A stretch of 34,670 nucleotides of DNA. Source: JAKGBX01 sp965366835. GTDB taxonomy: Bacteria > Pseudomonadota > Alphaproteobacteria > Rhodobacterales > Rhodobacteraceae. Of this stretch, positions 8,369 through 15,163 are shown in pieces; positions within the stretch are counted from its first letter, which is position 1; every line of letters begins with the position of its first letter. The translations under genes were made by a program, and so were the position numbers. The notes under the pieces are model-generated. The model searched no databases and had not been told where the DNA came from. It worked only from the letters and a program-made list of their open reading frames with translations. The stretch lies in NCBI GenBank assembly GCA_965366835.1, contig CBDUGF010000026.1, positions 1 through 34,670 on the forward strand, given 5' to 3'.

Positions 8369-8959
8369 TTGAATTGGCTTGAAACCGAAAACCTGACGCG
8401 CTCAGGCCTGCAACTTGCCTGCGATGGCCGTTGGGAAGATGCCATTCCGGTGGAACAGACCGACCCGGCAATCCTGCGTGACTGGCTTACAGACACCGGC
8501 CCCAACATAGCGATTGAAAGCGTGTATCGCGATGCGTCCGGCGCGCTGCAAGGTTTCTTCGGCTTTCGGCGGGTTCTCCGGGACGGCAATCAGCGGTCCT
8601 CCTTCTGGCGCGACATCCTCACCGCATCGGCCGCCTACCAATCCCGGCCTCCCGCCGAGCAACTCGCCGCATGGCTGGCTCTTCTCGATGCGCCGTCGCT
8701 GCTGTCGCTGCCGCCCGAAGGCATCCAGCTCGGGGTATTCAATCAGTGGCTGTCAGCCGGACCCGTGACCTTGCATCACGACAGGCTTGACCGGACCGAT
8801 ATCGAGTCCGGCCCCGCCTGGCTGCGCAACGGCGCAACCGCCCCGATCTGCCACGAGCGCTACTGGCTGGCCCCGGAGCGGATCTGGATCGCGCAGACGG
8901 CGAGCCGGATCGCCAGCGACGGCCGGCACCGCCTTGACCCAAAGTTCCTGCCCGGCTGA
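8369..8959 (+). CDS. Unrecognised protein with TTG start
   Basis: 196 residues. I do not recognise the family. The frame has a TGA at 8363-8365 and contains no methionine after the first codon, so the only sensible start is the TTG at 8369, preceded by CAGGG about 7 nt upstream. The protein is soluble-looking and rich in Trp and acidic residues, without signal peptide, membrane span or known motif. The amino acid composition and codon use look genuine. It converges with the ketopantoate-reductase-like gene (23 nt between stops). The 216 nt upstream, 8153-8368, contain the palindromes CCGGCATGCCGG (8181-8192) and GGTGCGCGCACC (8227-8238) and a TTGACG at 8221, without an obvious -10. The absence of any other start could also mean a 5'-truncated gene. 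Confidence 0.55.
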   Translation: MNWLETENLTRSGLQLACDGRWEDAIPVEQTDPAILRDWLTDTGPNIAIESVYRDASGALQGFFGFRRVLRDGNQRSSFWRDILTASAAYQSRPPAEQLAAWLALLDAPSLLSLPPEGIQLGVFNQWLSAGPVTLHHDRLDRTDIESGPAWLRNGATAPICHERYWLAPERIWIAQTASRIASDGRHRLDPKFLPG

Positions 8960-8982
8960 GCGCACGGATCCGATGCCGCGCC

Positions 8983-9966
8983 CTAGCCCAACACCTCGTC
9001 AACCGTCACACTTGGCAGACTTGCCCCCTCTGCCTGCCGCACCAGCGCCGCGACCCTGTCATTGACCGGCGTCGCAACCCCCTGCGCCCGCCCCAAACGG
9101 GCAATCTCGCCTTGGAACAGGTCGATCTCGGTCTTCCGTCCGGCTTCCAGATCGACCACCATCGAGGTCCGCGCCAACGCATCCACCGTCAGCATCGGCG
9201 CCGCCACACGGGCAAAAAGCGGCGTCGGCAGGCGCAGGATCCACGGGATCGCCCAGCCCGGCGCCGCCGCCGGCACCCGCACCTCCAGCCCCGCCTTGCG
9301 AAACACCCGCAATGCCTCGGCCATCTGCGCCGCCATCACCCGACGCCAGCCGCGATCCAGCAGCATGTCGCGCAGTGTCAACCCCGACAGCGCGTTTGCC
9401 GCGTTGGTCAGGTTCAGGATCAGCTTGCCACGCTGAACCGCCTCGATCCCGACCGCCTCATCCACACTCAGCCCCGCCACGTCGAGCAGCTCGCCCAAGC
9501 CCCCCGGCCCGGCCTCGATCACGATCCCGCCCCCGACCGAGCGATGATAGCGCCCCTCGCCCAGCGCCACGACATTGAAGCCGACAACCCCGGCGCGCAC
9601 ATCGCGCCCGCTCAACAATCCGCGCAGGATATCGGCATTGCCCACTCCGTTCTGCAAGCTCACCACCACCGCCCGCGCCGGCGCATGGGCGGCCAGCAAA
9701 GCGCCGATCTCGCGCGTCGCGCCGCCCTTGACGCAGACCAGCACGATATCGGCCGCCGCCAGCAGCTCCGGCGCTGCGCTCGCCTCGGGCGCCGCCGTCG
9801 CATCCAGCCCGTCAAAATCCGTCAACCGCAGCCCGTGGGCGCCGATCTCGCCGACAACCCTGTCGCGCCTCAGAAGCCGCACATCCCGCCCCGCCGCGCT
9901 GAGCAACCCGCCGACGAAACAGCCCACGGCCCCGGCCCCGGCCACAACGATCACCGGCCGGGTCAT
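8983..9966 (-). CDS. Ketopantoate reductase family protein (2-dehydropantoate 2-reductase)
   Basis: 327 residues. The family reduces 2-dehydropantoate to pantoate with NADPH for pantothenate and coenzyme A synthesis, but many paralogs have other or unknown substrates. The N-terminus has the Rossmann motif GAGAVG (10-15). The conserved CVKG (78-81), LQNGVGN (104-110) and KLILNLTNAANAL (from Lys181) match the NADP-site and catalytic Lys/Asn positions of PanE. The start is the ATG at 9966, just downstream (minus strand) of repeat copy B. Upstream on the same strand lie argF and argD, so read-through is possible, though a strong hairpin intervenes. panE would be a reasonable symbol but orthology cannot be shown from sequence alone. 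Confidence 0.85.
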   Translation of the reverse strand: MTRPVIVVAGAGAVGCFVGGLLSAAGRDVRLLRRDRVVGEIGAHGLRLTDFDGLDATAAPEASAAPELLAAADIVLVCVKGGATREIGALLAAHAPARAVVVSLQNGVGNADILRGLLSGRDVRAGVVGFNVVALGEGRYHRSVGGGIVIEAGPGGLGELLDVAGLSVDEAVGIEAVQRGKLILNLTNAANALSGLTLRDMLLDRGWRRVMAAQMAEALRVFRKAGLEVRVPAAAPGWAIPWILRLPTPLFARVAAPMLTVDALARTSMVVDLEAGRKTEIDLFQGEIARLGRAQGVATPVNDRVAALVRQAEGASLPSVTVDEVLG

Positions 9967-9980
9967 CGCATTGCTCCCGG

Positions 9981-10013
9981 CTTCATCTTTCCGGAAATAC
10001 TCCCGCCGGAGGC
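9981..10013 (+). repeat. Dispersed extragenic repeat, copy B
   Basis: CTTCATCTTTCCGGAAATAC followed by TCCCGCCGGAGGC. It lies between the start of the reductase gene and the 3' end of argF, and is read in the plus direction against both genes. It is closely similar to copies at 1135, 11124 and 27950. Confidence 0.7.
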
Positions 10014-10071
10014 TTCCCCGCGCGCCCCGAACGCATCCCTTGAAATCGCGGGGTCGGCCAGACCCGGGGTT

Positions 10072-10092
10072 CCTCCTCCCGGAGGGAGGAGG
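10072..10092 (-). terminator. Perfect hairpin downstream of argF
   Basis: CCTCCTCCC (10072-10080) and GGGAGGAGG (10084-10092) form a 9-bp perfect stem with a 3-nt loop, 52 nt past the argF stop on the minus strand. There is no U tract, so termination is an inference; it could equally be an extragenic palindromic repeat. Confidence 0.5.
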
Positions 10093-10143
10093 CCAGGAGG
10101 AGGGGTCGCGAACGCCCTGCGCGCCGTCAGGCGCCCCTCGGGA

Positions 10144-11070
10144 TCAAACCCCAAGGCACCAGCGCATCACCGCCTTTTGCGCATGCAGCCGGTTTTCCGC
10201 CTCGTCGAACACCACCGAATGCGGCCCGTCCATCACCGCGCTGGTCACTTCCTCGTCGCGATGCGCCGGCAGGCAATGCATGAACAGCGCGTCCGGCCTG
10301 GCATGGGCCATCAACGCTTCGTTGACCTGGTAGGGCCGCAGCATGTTGTGGCGGCGTTCGCGGTTGGACTGGCTGTCATGCATGCTGACCCAGGTATCGG
10401 CGACCACCAGATCGGCATCCGCCACCGCCTTGGCGGCGTCGCGCTCGATGATCACCTTCGAGCCGTTCTCGCGTGCAAGCCCGATGAATTCCGGCTCCGG
10501 TTCCAGCTGCATCGGCCCGGCGAAGGTCAGATCGAAACCGAACTGCCCGGCGGCATGCAGGAACGAAGCGCAGACATTGTTGCCATCGCCGCACCACACC
10601 ACCTTCTTGCCCGCGATCGACCCGCGATGCTCCTCATAGGTCATCACGTCGGCCATGATCTGGCAGGGATGGGTGCGGTCGGTCAGCCCGTTGATCACCG
10701 GCACATCGGCGTATTCGGCCAGCTCCAGCAGCACGGTTTCATCGAAGGTGCGAATCATGATCATGTCGACATAGCGGCTCAGCACGCGGGCGGTATCGGC
10801 AATGGTCTCGCCATGGCCGAGCTGCATGTCCTGGCCGCTCAGCACCATGGTCTGCCCGCCCATCTGGCGCACGCCGACATCGAAGGACACGCGGGTGCGG
10901 GTCGAGGGCTTCTCGAAGATCAGCGCCACCATGCGGTCCTTGAGCGGCTGCGCGTCATCCGGCGCGCCCTTGGGGCGGCCGTCCCGTGCGCCTTTCATAT
11001 CGCGCGCCTGCGAGATCATCGCCTTGAGCGCGGCGGGGTCGGTCTTGTGAATGTCGAGAAAATGGTTCAT
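10144..11070 (-). CDS. argF: Ornithine carbamoyltransferase
   Basis: 308 residues, the standard length. It joins carbamoyl phosphate and ornithine to citrulline in cytoplasmic arginine synthesis. Carbamoyl-phosphate site STRTR (56-60), HPCQ (134-137), and the ornithine-loop motif HCLPAHR near residue 265 are all intact. The start is the ATG at 11070, whose product begins MNHFLDIHK as in the family; the open frame reaches back to 11139 but those codons are repeat sequence. argD lies 62 nt upstream on the same strand, so the pair is probably an argDF operon, though repeat copy C with its GC hairpin sits between them and may attenuate argF expression. Confidence 0.95.
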   Translation of the reverse strand: MNHFLDIHKTDPAALKAMISQARDMKGARDGRPKGAPDDAQPLKDRMVALIFEKPSTRTRVSFDVGVRQMGGQTMVLSGQDMQLGHGETIADTARVLSRYVDMIMIRTFDETVLLELAEYADVPVINGLTDRTHPCQIMADVMTYEEHRGSIAGKKVVWCGDGNNVCASFLHAAGQFGFDLTFAGPMQLEPEPEFIGLARENGSKVIIERDAAKAVADADLVVADTWVSMHDSQSNRERRHNMLRPYQVNEALMAHARPDALFMHCLPAHRDEEVTSAVMDGPHSVVFDEAENRLHAQKAVMRWCLGV

Positions 11071-11100
11071 GGCGTCGGTCCGTTTTGCGGAGGCCGGACC

Positions 11101-11146
11101 GGGGGCGCTGCCCCCGGACCCCCGGGATATTTTCAGCAAGATGAAG
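11101..11146 (-). repeat. Dispersed extragenic repeat with GC hairpin, copy C (overlaps argD 3' end)
   Basis: On the minus strand: CTTCATCTTGCTGAAAATAT, then CCCGGGGG, then the hairpin GGGGGC-AGC-GCCCCC (11101-11115). The first part (11124-11146) overlaps the last codons of argD and provides its TGA stop. Layout and hairpin are the same as in copy D at 27950-27995, where it also follows a gene's stop. It may act as a terminator or attenuator between argD and argF. Confidence 0.7.
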
Positions 11147-12320
11147 AGGCGGCCTCGATCTCTGCGGCGGCGGCGTCGAGGCGATTGACGGCCTCGGCGA
11201 TGTCCTCCTCGGAGATGTTGAGCGGCGGCAACAGGCGGATCACGTTATCCGCCGCTGGCACCGTTATCACCTCATGGGCATAGCCCGCATTGACCACATC
11301 CGTGTTGGCCGCCTTGCATTTGAGGCCCAGCATCAGACCCATGCCGCGCACCTCCTCGAACACTTCCGGATGCGCGCCCACCAGCCCTTCGAGCTTCTGG
11401 CGCAGGAACCCGGCGCGGGCGTTGACCTCGGCCAGGAAATCCGGGTCCGAGATGATCTCGACCACCTTGGCGCCGACCGCGCAGCCCAGCGGATTGCCGC
11501 CATAGGTCGAGCCGTGGGTGCCCGCCGTCATGCCACTGGCGGCGCGCTCGCTGGCCAGCACCGCGCCCAGCGGGAAGCCACCGCCGATGCCCTTGGCCAC
11601 CATCATGATATCGGGCTCGATCCCGGCCCATTCATGGGCGAAGAGCTTGCCGGTGCGACCCATGCCGCATTGCACTTCGTCAAGGATCAGCAGCGCGCCA
11701 GACTGGTCGCAGAGATCGCGCAGACCCTTCAGGCAATGATCGGGCAGCGGGCGGATGCCGCCTTCGCCCTGCACCGGCTCGACCAGGATGGCGGCGGTAC
11801 GGTCTGATACCGTCGCTGCGAGCTTGTCGTGATCGCCCCACGGCACATGCTTGAACCCCGGCAGCAACGGGCCGAAGCCCTTGGTCATCTTCTCCGATCC
11901 GGCCGCCGCGATCCCGGCCGAGGAGCGGCCATGAAAGGAACCCTCGAAGGTGATGATCTCGACCCGCTCGGGCGCGCCCTGATCATACCAGTATTTGCGC
12001 GCCATCTTCACCGCCAGCTCGCAGGCTTCGGTGCCTGAATTGGTGAAGAACACCGTGTCGGCGAAAGTGTGTTCGACCAGGAGGTCGGCGAGCCGCTGCT
12101 GTTCGGGGATCTGATAGAGGTTGGAGACGTGCCAGAGCTTGCCCGCCTGTTCGCTCAGCACCTCGACCAGCGCCGGATTGGCATGACCCAGCGCATTGAC
12201 CGCGATGCCCGAGCCGAGATCGAGGAAACGGCGCCCGTCGGCTTCAGTCAGCCAGCAGCCCTCGCCCCTGACGAATGCGAGCGCGGCGCGGTTGTAGGTC
12301 GGCAGAACAGACGGGATCAT
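11133..12320 (-). CDS. argD: Acetylornithine aminotransferase
   Basis: 395 residues from the ATG at 12320, chosen because AAAGGAAA stands 5 nt upstream and the product starts MIPSVLPTYNRAAL as in family members; the open frame extends to 12509 with an Arg-rich, non-conserved stretch. It is a class III PLP aminotransferase that converts N-acetylglutamate semialdehyde to N-acetylornithine and can also serve lysine synthesis. NSGTEA (94-99), DEVQ (214-217) and the PLP lysine Lys243 in VAKGIGGGFP are present. Odd point: the last residues (SSSC) and the stop codon are encoded by the dispersed repeat copy C. argF follows on the same strand. Confidence 0.95.
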   Translation of the reverse strand: MIPSVLPTYNRAALAFVRGEGCWLTEADGRRFLDLGSGIAVNALGHANPALVEVLSEQAGKLWHVSNLYQIPEQQRLADLLVEHTFADTVFFTNSGTEACELAVKMARKYWYDQGAPERVEIITFEGSFHGRSSAGIAAAGSEKMTKGFGPLLPGFKHVPWGDHDKLAATVSDRTAAILVEPVQGEGGIRPLPDHCLKGLRDLCDQSGALLILDEVQCGMGRTGKLFAHEWAGIEPDIMMVAKGIGGGFPLGAVLASERAASGMTAGTHGSTYGGNPLGCAVGAKVVEIISDPDFLAEVNARAGFLRQKLEGLVGAHPEVFEEVRGMGLMLGLKCKAANTDVVNAGYAHEVITVPAADNVIRLLPPLNISEEDIAEAVNRLDAAAAEIEAASSSC

Positions 12321-12667
12321 GTGCGTTTCCTTTCGCATCGACAAGCCCCGTGAGTGCCCCAGGCGGAGCGTTTCGTCAATGATTTTGGCGATATGGGGCG
12401 ACAGCGCGCGGCGATGAGCCTCAGCGGGCCAGCGGCGGGCGCAAACGCCGCCACGATTGTCGCGACGGCTTCGGCGCCGGCTTTCGATGATCCTCAAGGC
12501 TTTGTTCATGTTCGCGCCCTAACCTCCCGGTCGGGCGCTGCGATGCGCCGCGAGGATTCGGCGCTTGCCCGCAACATTCCCCGCCGCTGCCGTTTTTGCG
12601 CCACGGTTGGGGGCAACAACTGTTTCCAATCGAGCAGCAATAACCCTTCGCCAGAAAGGCTGATCCC
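12321..12667. other. Divergent intergenic region between argD and the ankyrin gene
   Basis: 347 nt with no convincing gene. It must carry promoters for both sides. For argD a TTGACG (12379-12374, minus strand) is placed suitably but the matching -10 (CACTCA at 12356-12351) is poor. For the plus-strand gene I see no good hexamer pair. No repeat or RNA gene was recognised. Confidence 0.4.
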
Positions 12668-13081
12668 ATGAGTGCACAAATCCATATCCTCGACGCGACC
12701 CGCGCCAAAGCGATGCCGATCCCCGCCCCCACAGCGGCGCTGGAGGCGCGCGACCGCTGGGGCCGCACACCGCTCCTGCGGGCCATCGTCGATGGCACCC
12801 TGAGCGAGGTTCGCGCCCTTCTCGAGGCCGGCGCCGACGCCAATGCGGCGCTCTGCGGCGGCACCGCGCTTTGCTTTGATGCCGGCGAGACCGCGCTGAT
12901 GCTGGCCGCGCCGGAGCCCGACAAGCTGCGGCTTCTGCTGGAGCACGGCGCCGATCCGGCGGCCGGGCCGAATGGCGGGCTGATCGCCTGGATCAAGGGC
13001 GAACTCGACGAAGACAATGGCGAAGTGCCGGCGTATTTCGACGGGCTGGCCGAGAGCCTCGCATACCTGACCAACGGCTGA
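12668..13081 (+). CDS. Small ankyrin-repeat protein
   Basis: 137 residues. Two or three ankyrin repeats are visible: DRWGRTPLLRAIVDGTLSEV, continuing RALLEAGADANA, then GETALMLAAPEPDKLRLLLE followed by HGADP. Such repeats mediate protein-protein contacts; the partner is unknown. There is no signal peptide, so it is probably cytoplasmic. A possible Shine-Dalgarno, GAAAGG, ends 9 nt before the ATG. It is transcribed in the same direction as the DMT permease 79 nt downstream. Confidence 0.75.
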   Translation: MSAQIHILDATRAKAMPIPAPTAALEARDRWGRTPLLRAIVDGTLSEVRALLEAGADANAALCGGTALCFDAGETALMLAAPEPDKLRLLLEHGADPAAGPNGGLIAWIKGELDEDNGEVPAYFDGLAESLAYLTNG

Positions 13082-13160
13082 CCCGGCGGCCCGGACCGGC
13101 CTCAGCGAGCCGCTGAGTTTGCGCTTGCGCCCGCCCGGGCGTCGGCGCAGGAAAGCGGCC

Positions 13161-14054
13161 ATGTTCCAGCCCGCTTCTCCCAACCCGCGCCTCGCGGTGA
13201 CCTTCATGCTCGGCGCCTCGGTGTTCATCGCCGCGTCGACGCTGATGGCCAAGCTGGCGACATCGGCGCAACTGGGCGAGCCGCTGCACCCCTTGCAGGT
13301 CAGCCACGGGCGGTTCCTGTTCGCCTGGATCCTGATCGCTGCGACGGCGGCGGCGATGCGGCTGAAGATTTCCCGGCCCAACCTGCCGCTGCATGCCCTG
13401 CGCACGCTCGGCGGCTGGAGCGGGGTCAGCCTGATGTTCGCCGCGGTCAGCTTCATCCCGCTGGCCGATGCCACCGCGATCAGCTTTCTCAACCCGGTCT
13501 TCGCGATGATCCTGGCGATCCCGATCCTGGGCGAAAGGGTCGGCCCGGTGCGCTGGGCGGCGGCGGCGGTCGCGCTGATCGGGGCGCTGGTGCTGCTGCG
13601 CCCGACCCCGGCCAGTTTTCAGCCCGCCGCGCTGCTCGCGCTTGGCGCGGCCGCGGCGATGGGATTCGAGATCGTGCTGATCAAGCTGCTGTCGGGGCGC
13701 GAGGGGCCGCTGCAGATCCTCTTCATCAACAACAGTTTAGGGCTGGTGATCGCCTCGCTGGCGGCGCTGTTCGTCTGGGCCGCGCCGAGCCCGGCGCAAT
13801 GGGCGGCGCTGGCCGGGGTGGGCACGTTCATGGCGCTGGCGCAGACCTGTTATGTCAATGCGATGGGGCGGGCCGAGGCCAGCTTCATCGTGCCCTTCGC
13901 CTATGCCACGCTGGTCTTCGCGGCGCTGTTTGATGCGGCGCTGTTCGGGGTCTGGCCCGACGGTGTCTCGATCCTGGGGGCCCTGATCATCATCGCCGGC
14001 GCCACGCTTCTAGCCTGGCGCGAGGCCCGGCTGGCGCGGCACCGGGCGCGCTGA
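13161..14054 (+). CDS. EamA/DMT-superfamily transporter
   Basis: 297 residues with about ten hydrophobic spans arranged as two EamA halves, the typical size of 10-TMS drug/metabolite exporters. The start is the ATG at 13161, with AGGAAAG 6 nt upstream; a TTG at 13119 would add an Arg-rich tail and is rejected. The first EamA half contains ADATAISFLNPVFAMILAI, a characteristic DMT sequence; the second half has RAEASFIVPFAYATLVFAAL. The substrate cannot be predicted; in this family exporters of amino acids or related metabolites are common. Confidence 0.88.
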   Translation: MFQPASPNPRLAVTFMLGASVFIAASTLMAKLATSAQLGEPLHPLQVSHGRFLFAWILIAATAAAMRLKISRPNLPLHALRTLGGWSGVSLMFAAVSFIPLADATAISFLNPVFAMILAIPILGERVGPVRWAAAAVALIGALVLLRPTPASFQPAALLALGAAAAMGFEIVLIKLLSGREGPLQILFINNSLGLVIASLAALFVWAAPSPAQWAALAGVGTFMALAQTCYVNAMGRAEASFIVPFAYATLVFAALFDAALFGVWPDGVSILGALIIIAGATLLAWREARLARHRAR

Positions 14055-14084
14055 GGGGCCAAAGACGGCGCGACCAGTTGCGCC

Positions 14085-14112
14085 TTGCGCCCGCCGCCCG
14101 CATGTTTAAAAT
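14085..14112 (+). promoter_or_regulatory. Likely gcrA promoter
   Basis: TTGCGC (14085-14090), 16-nt spacer, TAAAAT (14107-14112), giving a transcript start near 14119 and a leader of about 60 nt. The same -35 hexamer and spacing occur before carB. No GANTC (CcrM) site was seen next to it. Confidence 0.45.
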
Positions 14113-14178
14113 AGGAGGCTGAGCGGATTTTCAGGGCGGCCCGAGCCATGTGGCCGCCTTTTCAAATGGGAATGAACC

Positions 14179-14754
14179 ATGTCCTGGACCGATGAACGCG
14201 TAGACCTGTTGAAGAAAATGTGGGGCGAGGGCCAATCGGCCAGCCAGATCGCCAAGGAGCTTGGCGGGGTGACGCGCAACGCGGTGATCGGCAAGGTGCA
14301 TCGGCTGGGCCTGTCGAACCGCGCCACCGGCGGCAAGGCCGAGACCAAAGCGAAACCCAGCGCCAAGCCCGAGGCCAAGCCGCGCGCCGGGCGCGCCAAA
14401 CCCGCCAAGCCGGCCAAGGAAGAGACCGCGGCAACGGAGCAAGCCCCGGCCAAGCCCGTGATGTCGGCGGCGCGCAAGGCGATCATTCCGGCCGGCCAGC
14501 CGCTGCCGCCGCAGCCTTCGGCCAACGAGATCAGCCCCGAGGCATTGGCCAAGGTCAGCGAGATCGAGAAGAAGGCCAAGCGGCTGGAGCTGATGGAACT
14601 GACCGAGCGGACCTGCAAATGGCCGGTCGGCGATCCGGCCACCGAGGATTTCTGGTTCTGCGGCCTGCCGGTGCAATCGGGCAAGCCCTATTGCGAGGCC
14701 CATGTCGGGGTGGCGTTCCAGCCGATGTCGAGCCGCCGCGACCGCAAGCGCTGA
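14179..14754 (+). CDS. gcrA: GcrA cell-cycle regulator
   Basis: 191 residues. GcrA binds RNA polymerase sigma-70 and activates promoters carrying CcrM-methylated GANTC sites, coordinating the alphaproteobacterial cell cycle. The N-terminal helix-turn-helix region starts MSWTDERVDLLKKMWGEG and continues SASQIAKELGG-VTRNAVIGKVHRLGL, the GcrA signature. The middle (about residues 50-105) is a low-complexity Lys/Ala/Pro linker. The C-terminal sigma-contact domain has the conserved CKWPVGDP, FCG and YCEAH elements. Length and order are as expected for the Rhodobacterales form. The gene is monocistronic, followed by a 409-nt repeat-rich region. Confidence 0.95.
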   Translation: MSWTDERVDLLKKMWGEGQSASQIAKELGGVTRNAVIGKVHRLGLSNRATGGKAETKAKPSAKPEAKPRAGRAKPAKPAKEETAATEQAPAKPVMSAARKAIIPAGQPLPPQPSANEISPEALAKVSEIEKKAKRLELMELTERTCKWPVGDPATEDFWFCGLPVQSGKPYCEAHVGVAFQPMSSRRDRKR

Positions 14755-14770
14755 GGCGCGGGGTTTCCGG

Positions 14771-14857
14771 AGCGTTTCAGGTTAAGCCGCAATCGCAATG
14801 CGCCGCCTCTCGCGCGCCTGTTTCGATACACATGTTTCAATGAATGCCTGAAACGCT
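14771..14857. repeat. 11-bp inverted repeat pair
   Basis: AGCGTTTCAGG (14771-14781) and its exact reverse complement CCTGAAACGCT (14847-14857) are separated by 65 nt. The spacer is GC-rich at first and then AT-richer. It could be a folded extragenic palindromic element or a bidirectional terminator. A loosely similar sequence, AGCGTTGCGCCTTAAACTTG, occurs at about 8257. Confidence 0.6.
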
Positions 14858-14872
14858 GTGATTGTCCCGAGG

Positions 14873-14962
14873 GATTGCGCCGCCTTCGGCGTCGCCCGGT
14901 TTGAGGATTTGCGCCGCCTTCGGCGTCGTCATGTTTGAGGATTTGCGCCGCCTTCGGCGTCG
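14873..14962. repeat. Three tandem 33-34-bp hairpin repeats
   Basis: Units at 14873-14905 (33 nt), 14906-14939 (34 nt) and 14940-14962 (truncated). Each contains GCGCCGCCTTCGGCGTCG, which folds as CGCCG-CCTT-CGGCG, followed in the first two by a variable 4-5 nt and GTTTGAG. The first two units differ mainly after the hairpin. Confidence 0.8.
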
Positions 14963-14967
14963 CGGGG

Positions 14968-14990
14968 GGCGCCTCGCTGCGCTCGGCGCC
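14968..14990. repeat. GC-rich hairpin
   Basis: GGCGCC (14968-14973) pairs with GGCGCC (14985-14990), with a further GC/GC pairing inside and a TGC loop. It directly follows the tandem hairpin units. Confidence 0.4.
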
Positions 14991-15050
14991 GATCCTGGCA
15001 AGGCCGGTGCTGTCCTTGCCGAGTCTGCGCCCGCGATCCCCGACGGGATT

Positions 15051-15073
15051 GAGTATTTTTGCCAAGAAAAAGG
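15051..15073 (-). repeat. Diverged copy of the dispersed repeat, copy E
   Basis: On the plus strand GAGTATTTTTGCCAAGAAAA followed by AGG; on the minus strand it aligns with CTTCATCTT-CCGGAAATACTC of the other copies. Here the GATGAAG end is changed to GAAAAAG. Confidence 0.5.
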
Positions 15074-15163
15074 AGCGGGAGCAGGCGATTCCCGGTGGAT
15101 CTTCTTCCTGGTTGAAATGCTCACATTCGAGCCGCGCAAACGGGTGTTGCGGGCGAGGCGCCC

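Larger units (their letters stand above)
14755..15163. other. Repeat-rich, gene-free region between gcrA and the AsmA-like gene
   Basis: 409 nt between convergent genes. In order it holds an 11-bp inverted repeat pair (14771-14857), three tandem hairpin units (14873-14962), a GC hairpin (14968-14990) and a diverged copy of the dispersed repeat (15051-15073). Open frames through it are driven by the repeats (for example AAFGV-type peptides) and are unlikely to be proteins. Confidence 0.6.

Noticed and set aside
9112..11283. 723-codon plus-strand frame over the reductase, argF and argD genes
   Set aside because: It crosses two intergenic repeats and is antisense to three conserved genes; its product is His/Arg/Pro-rich with no recognisable domain.
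14100..14178. GANTC site for CcrM/GcrA autoregulation
   Set aside because: No GANTC was found in the gcrA promoter region by eye.
14873..14962. CRISPR array
   Set aside because: There are only three units, they are directly adjacent without spacers of uniform length, and no cas gene is in the window.
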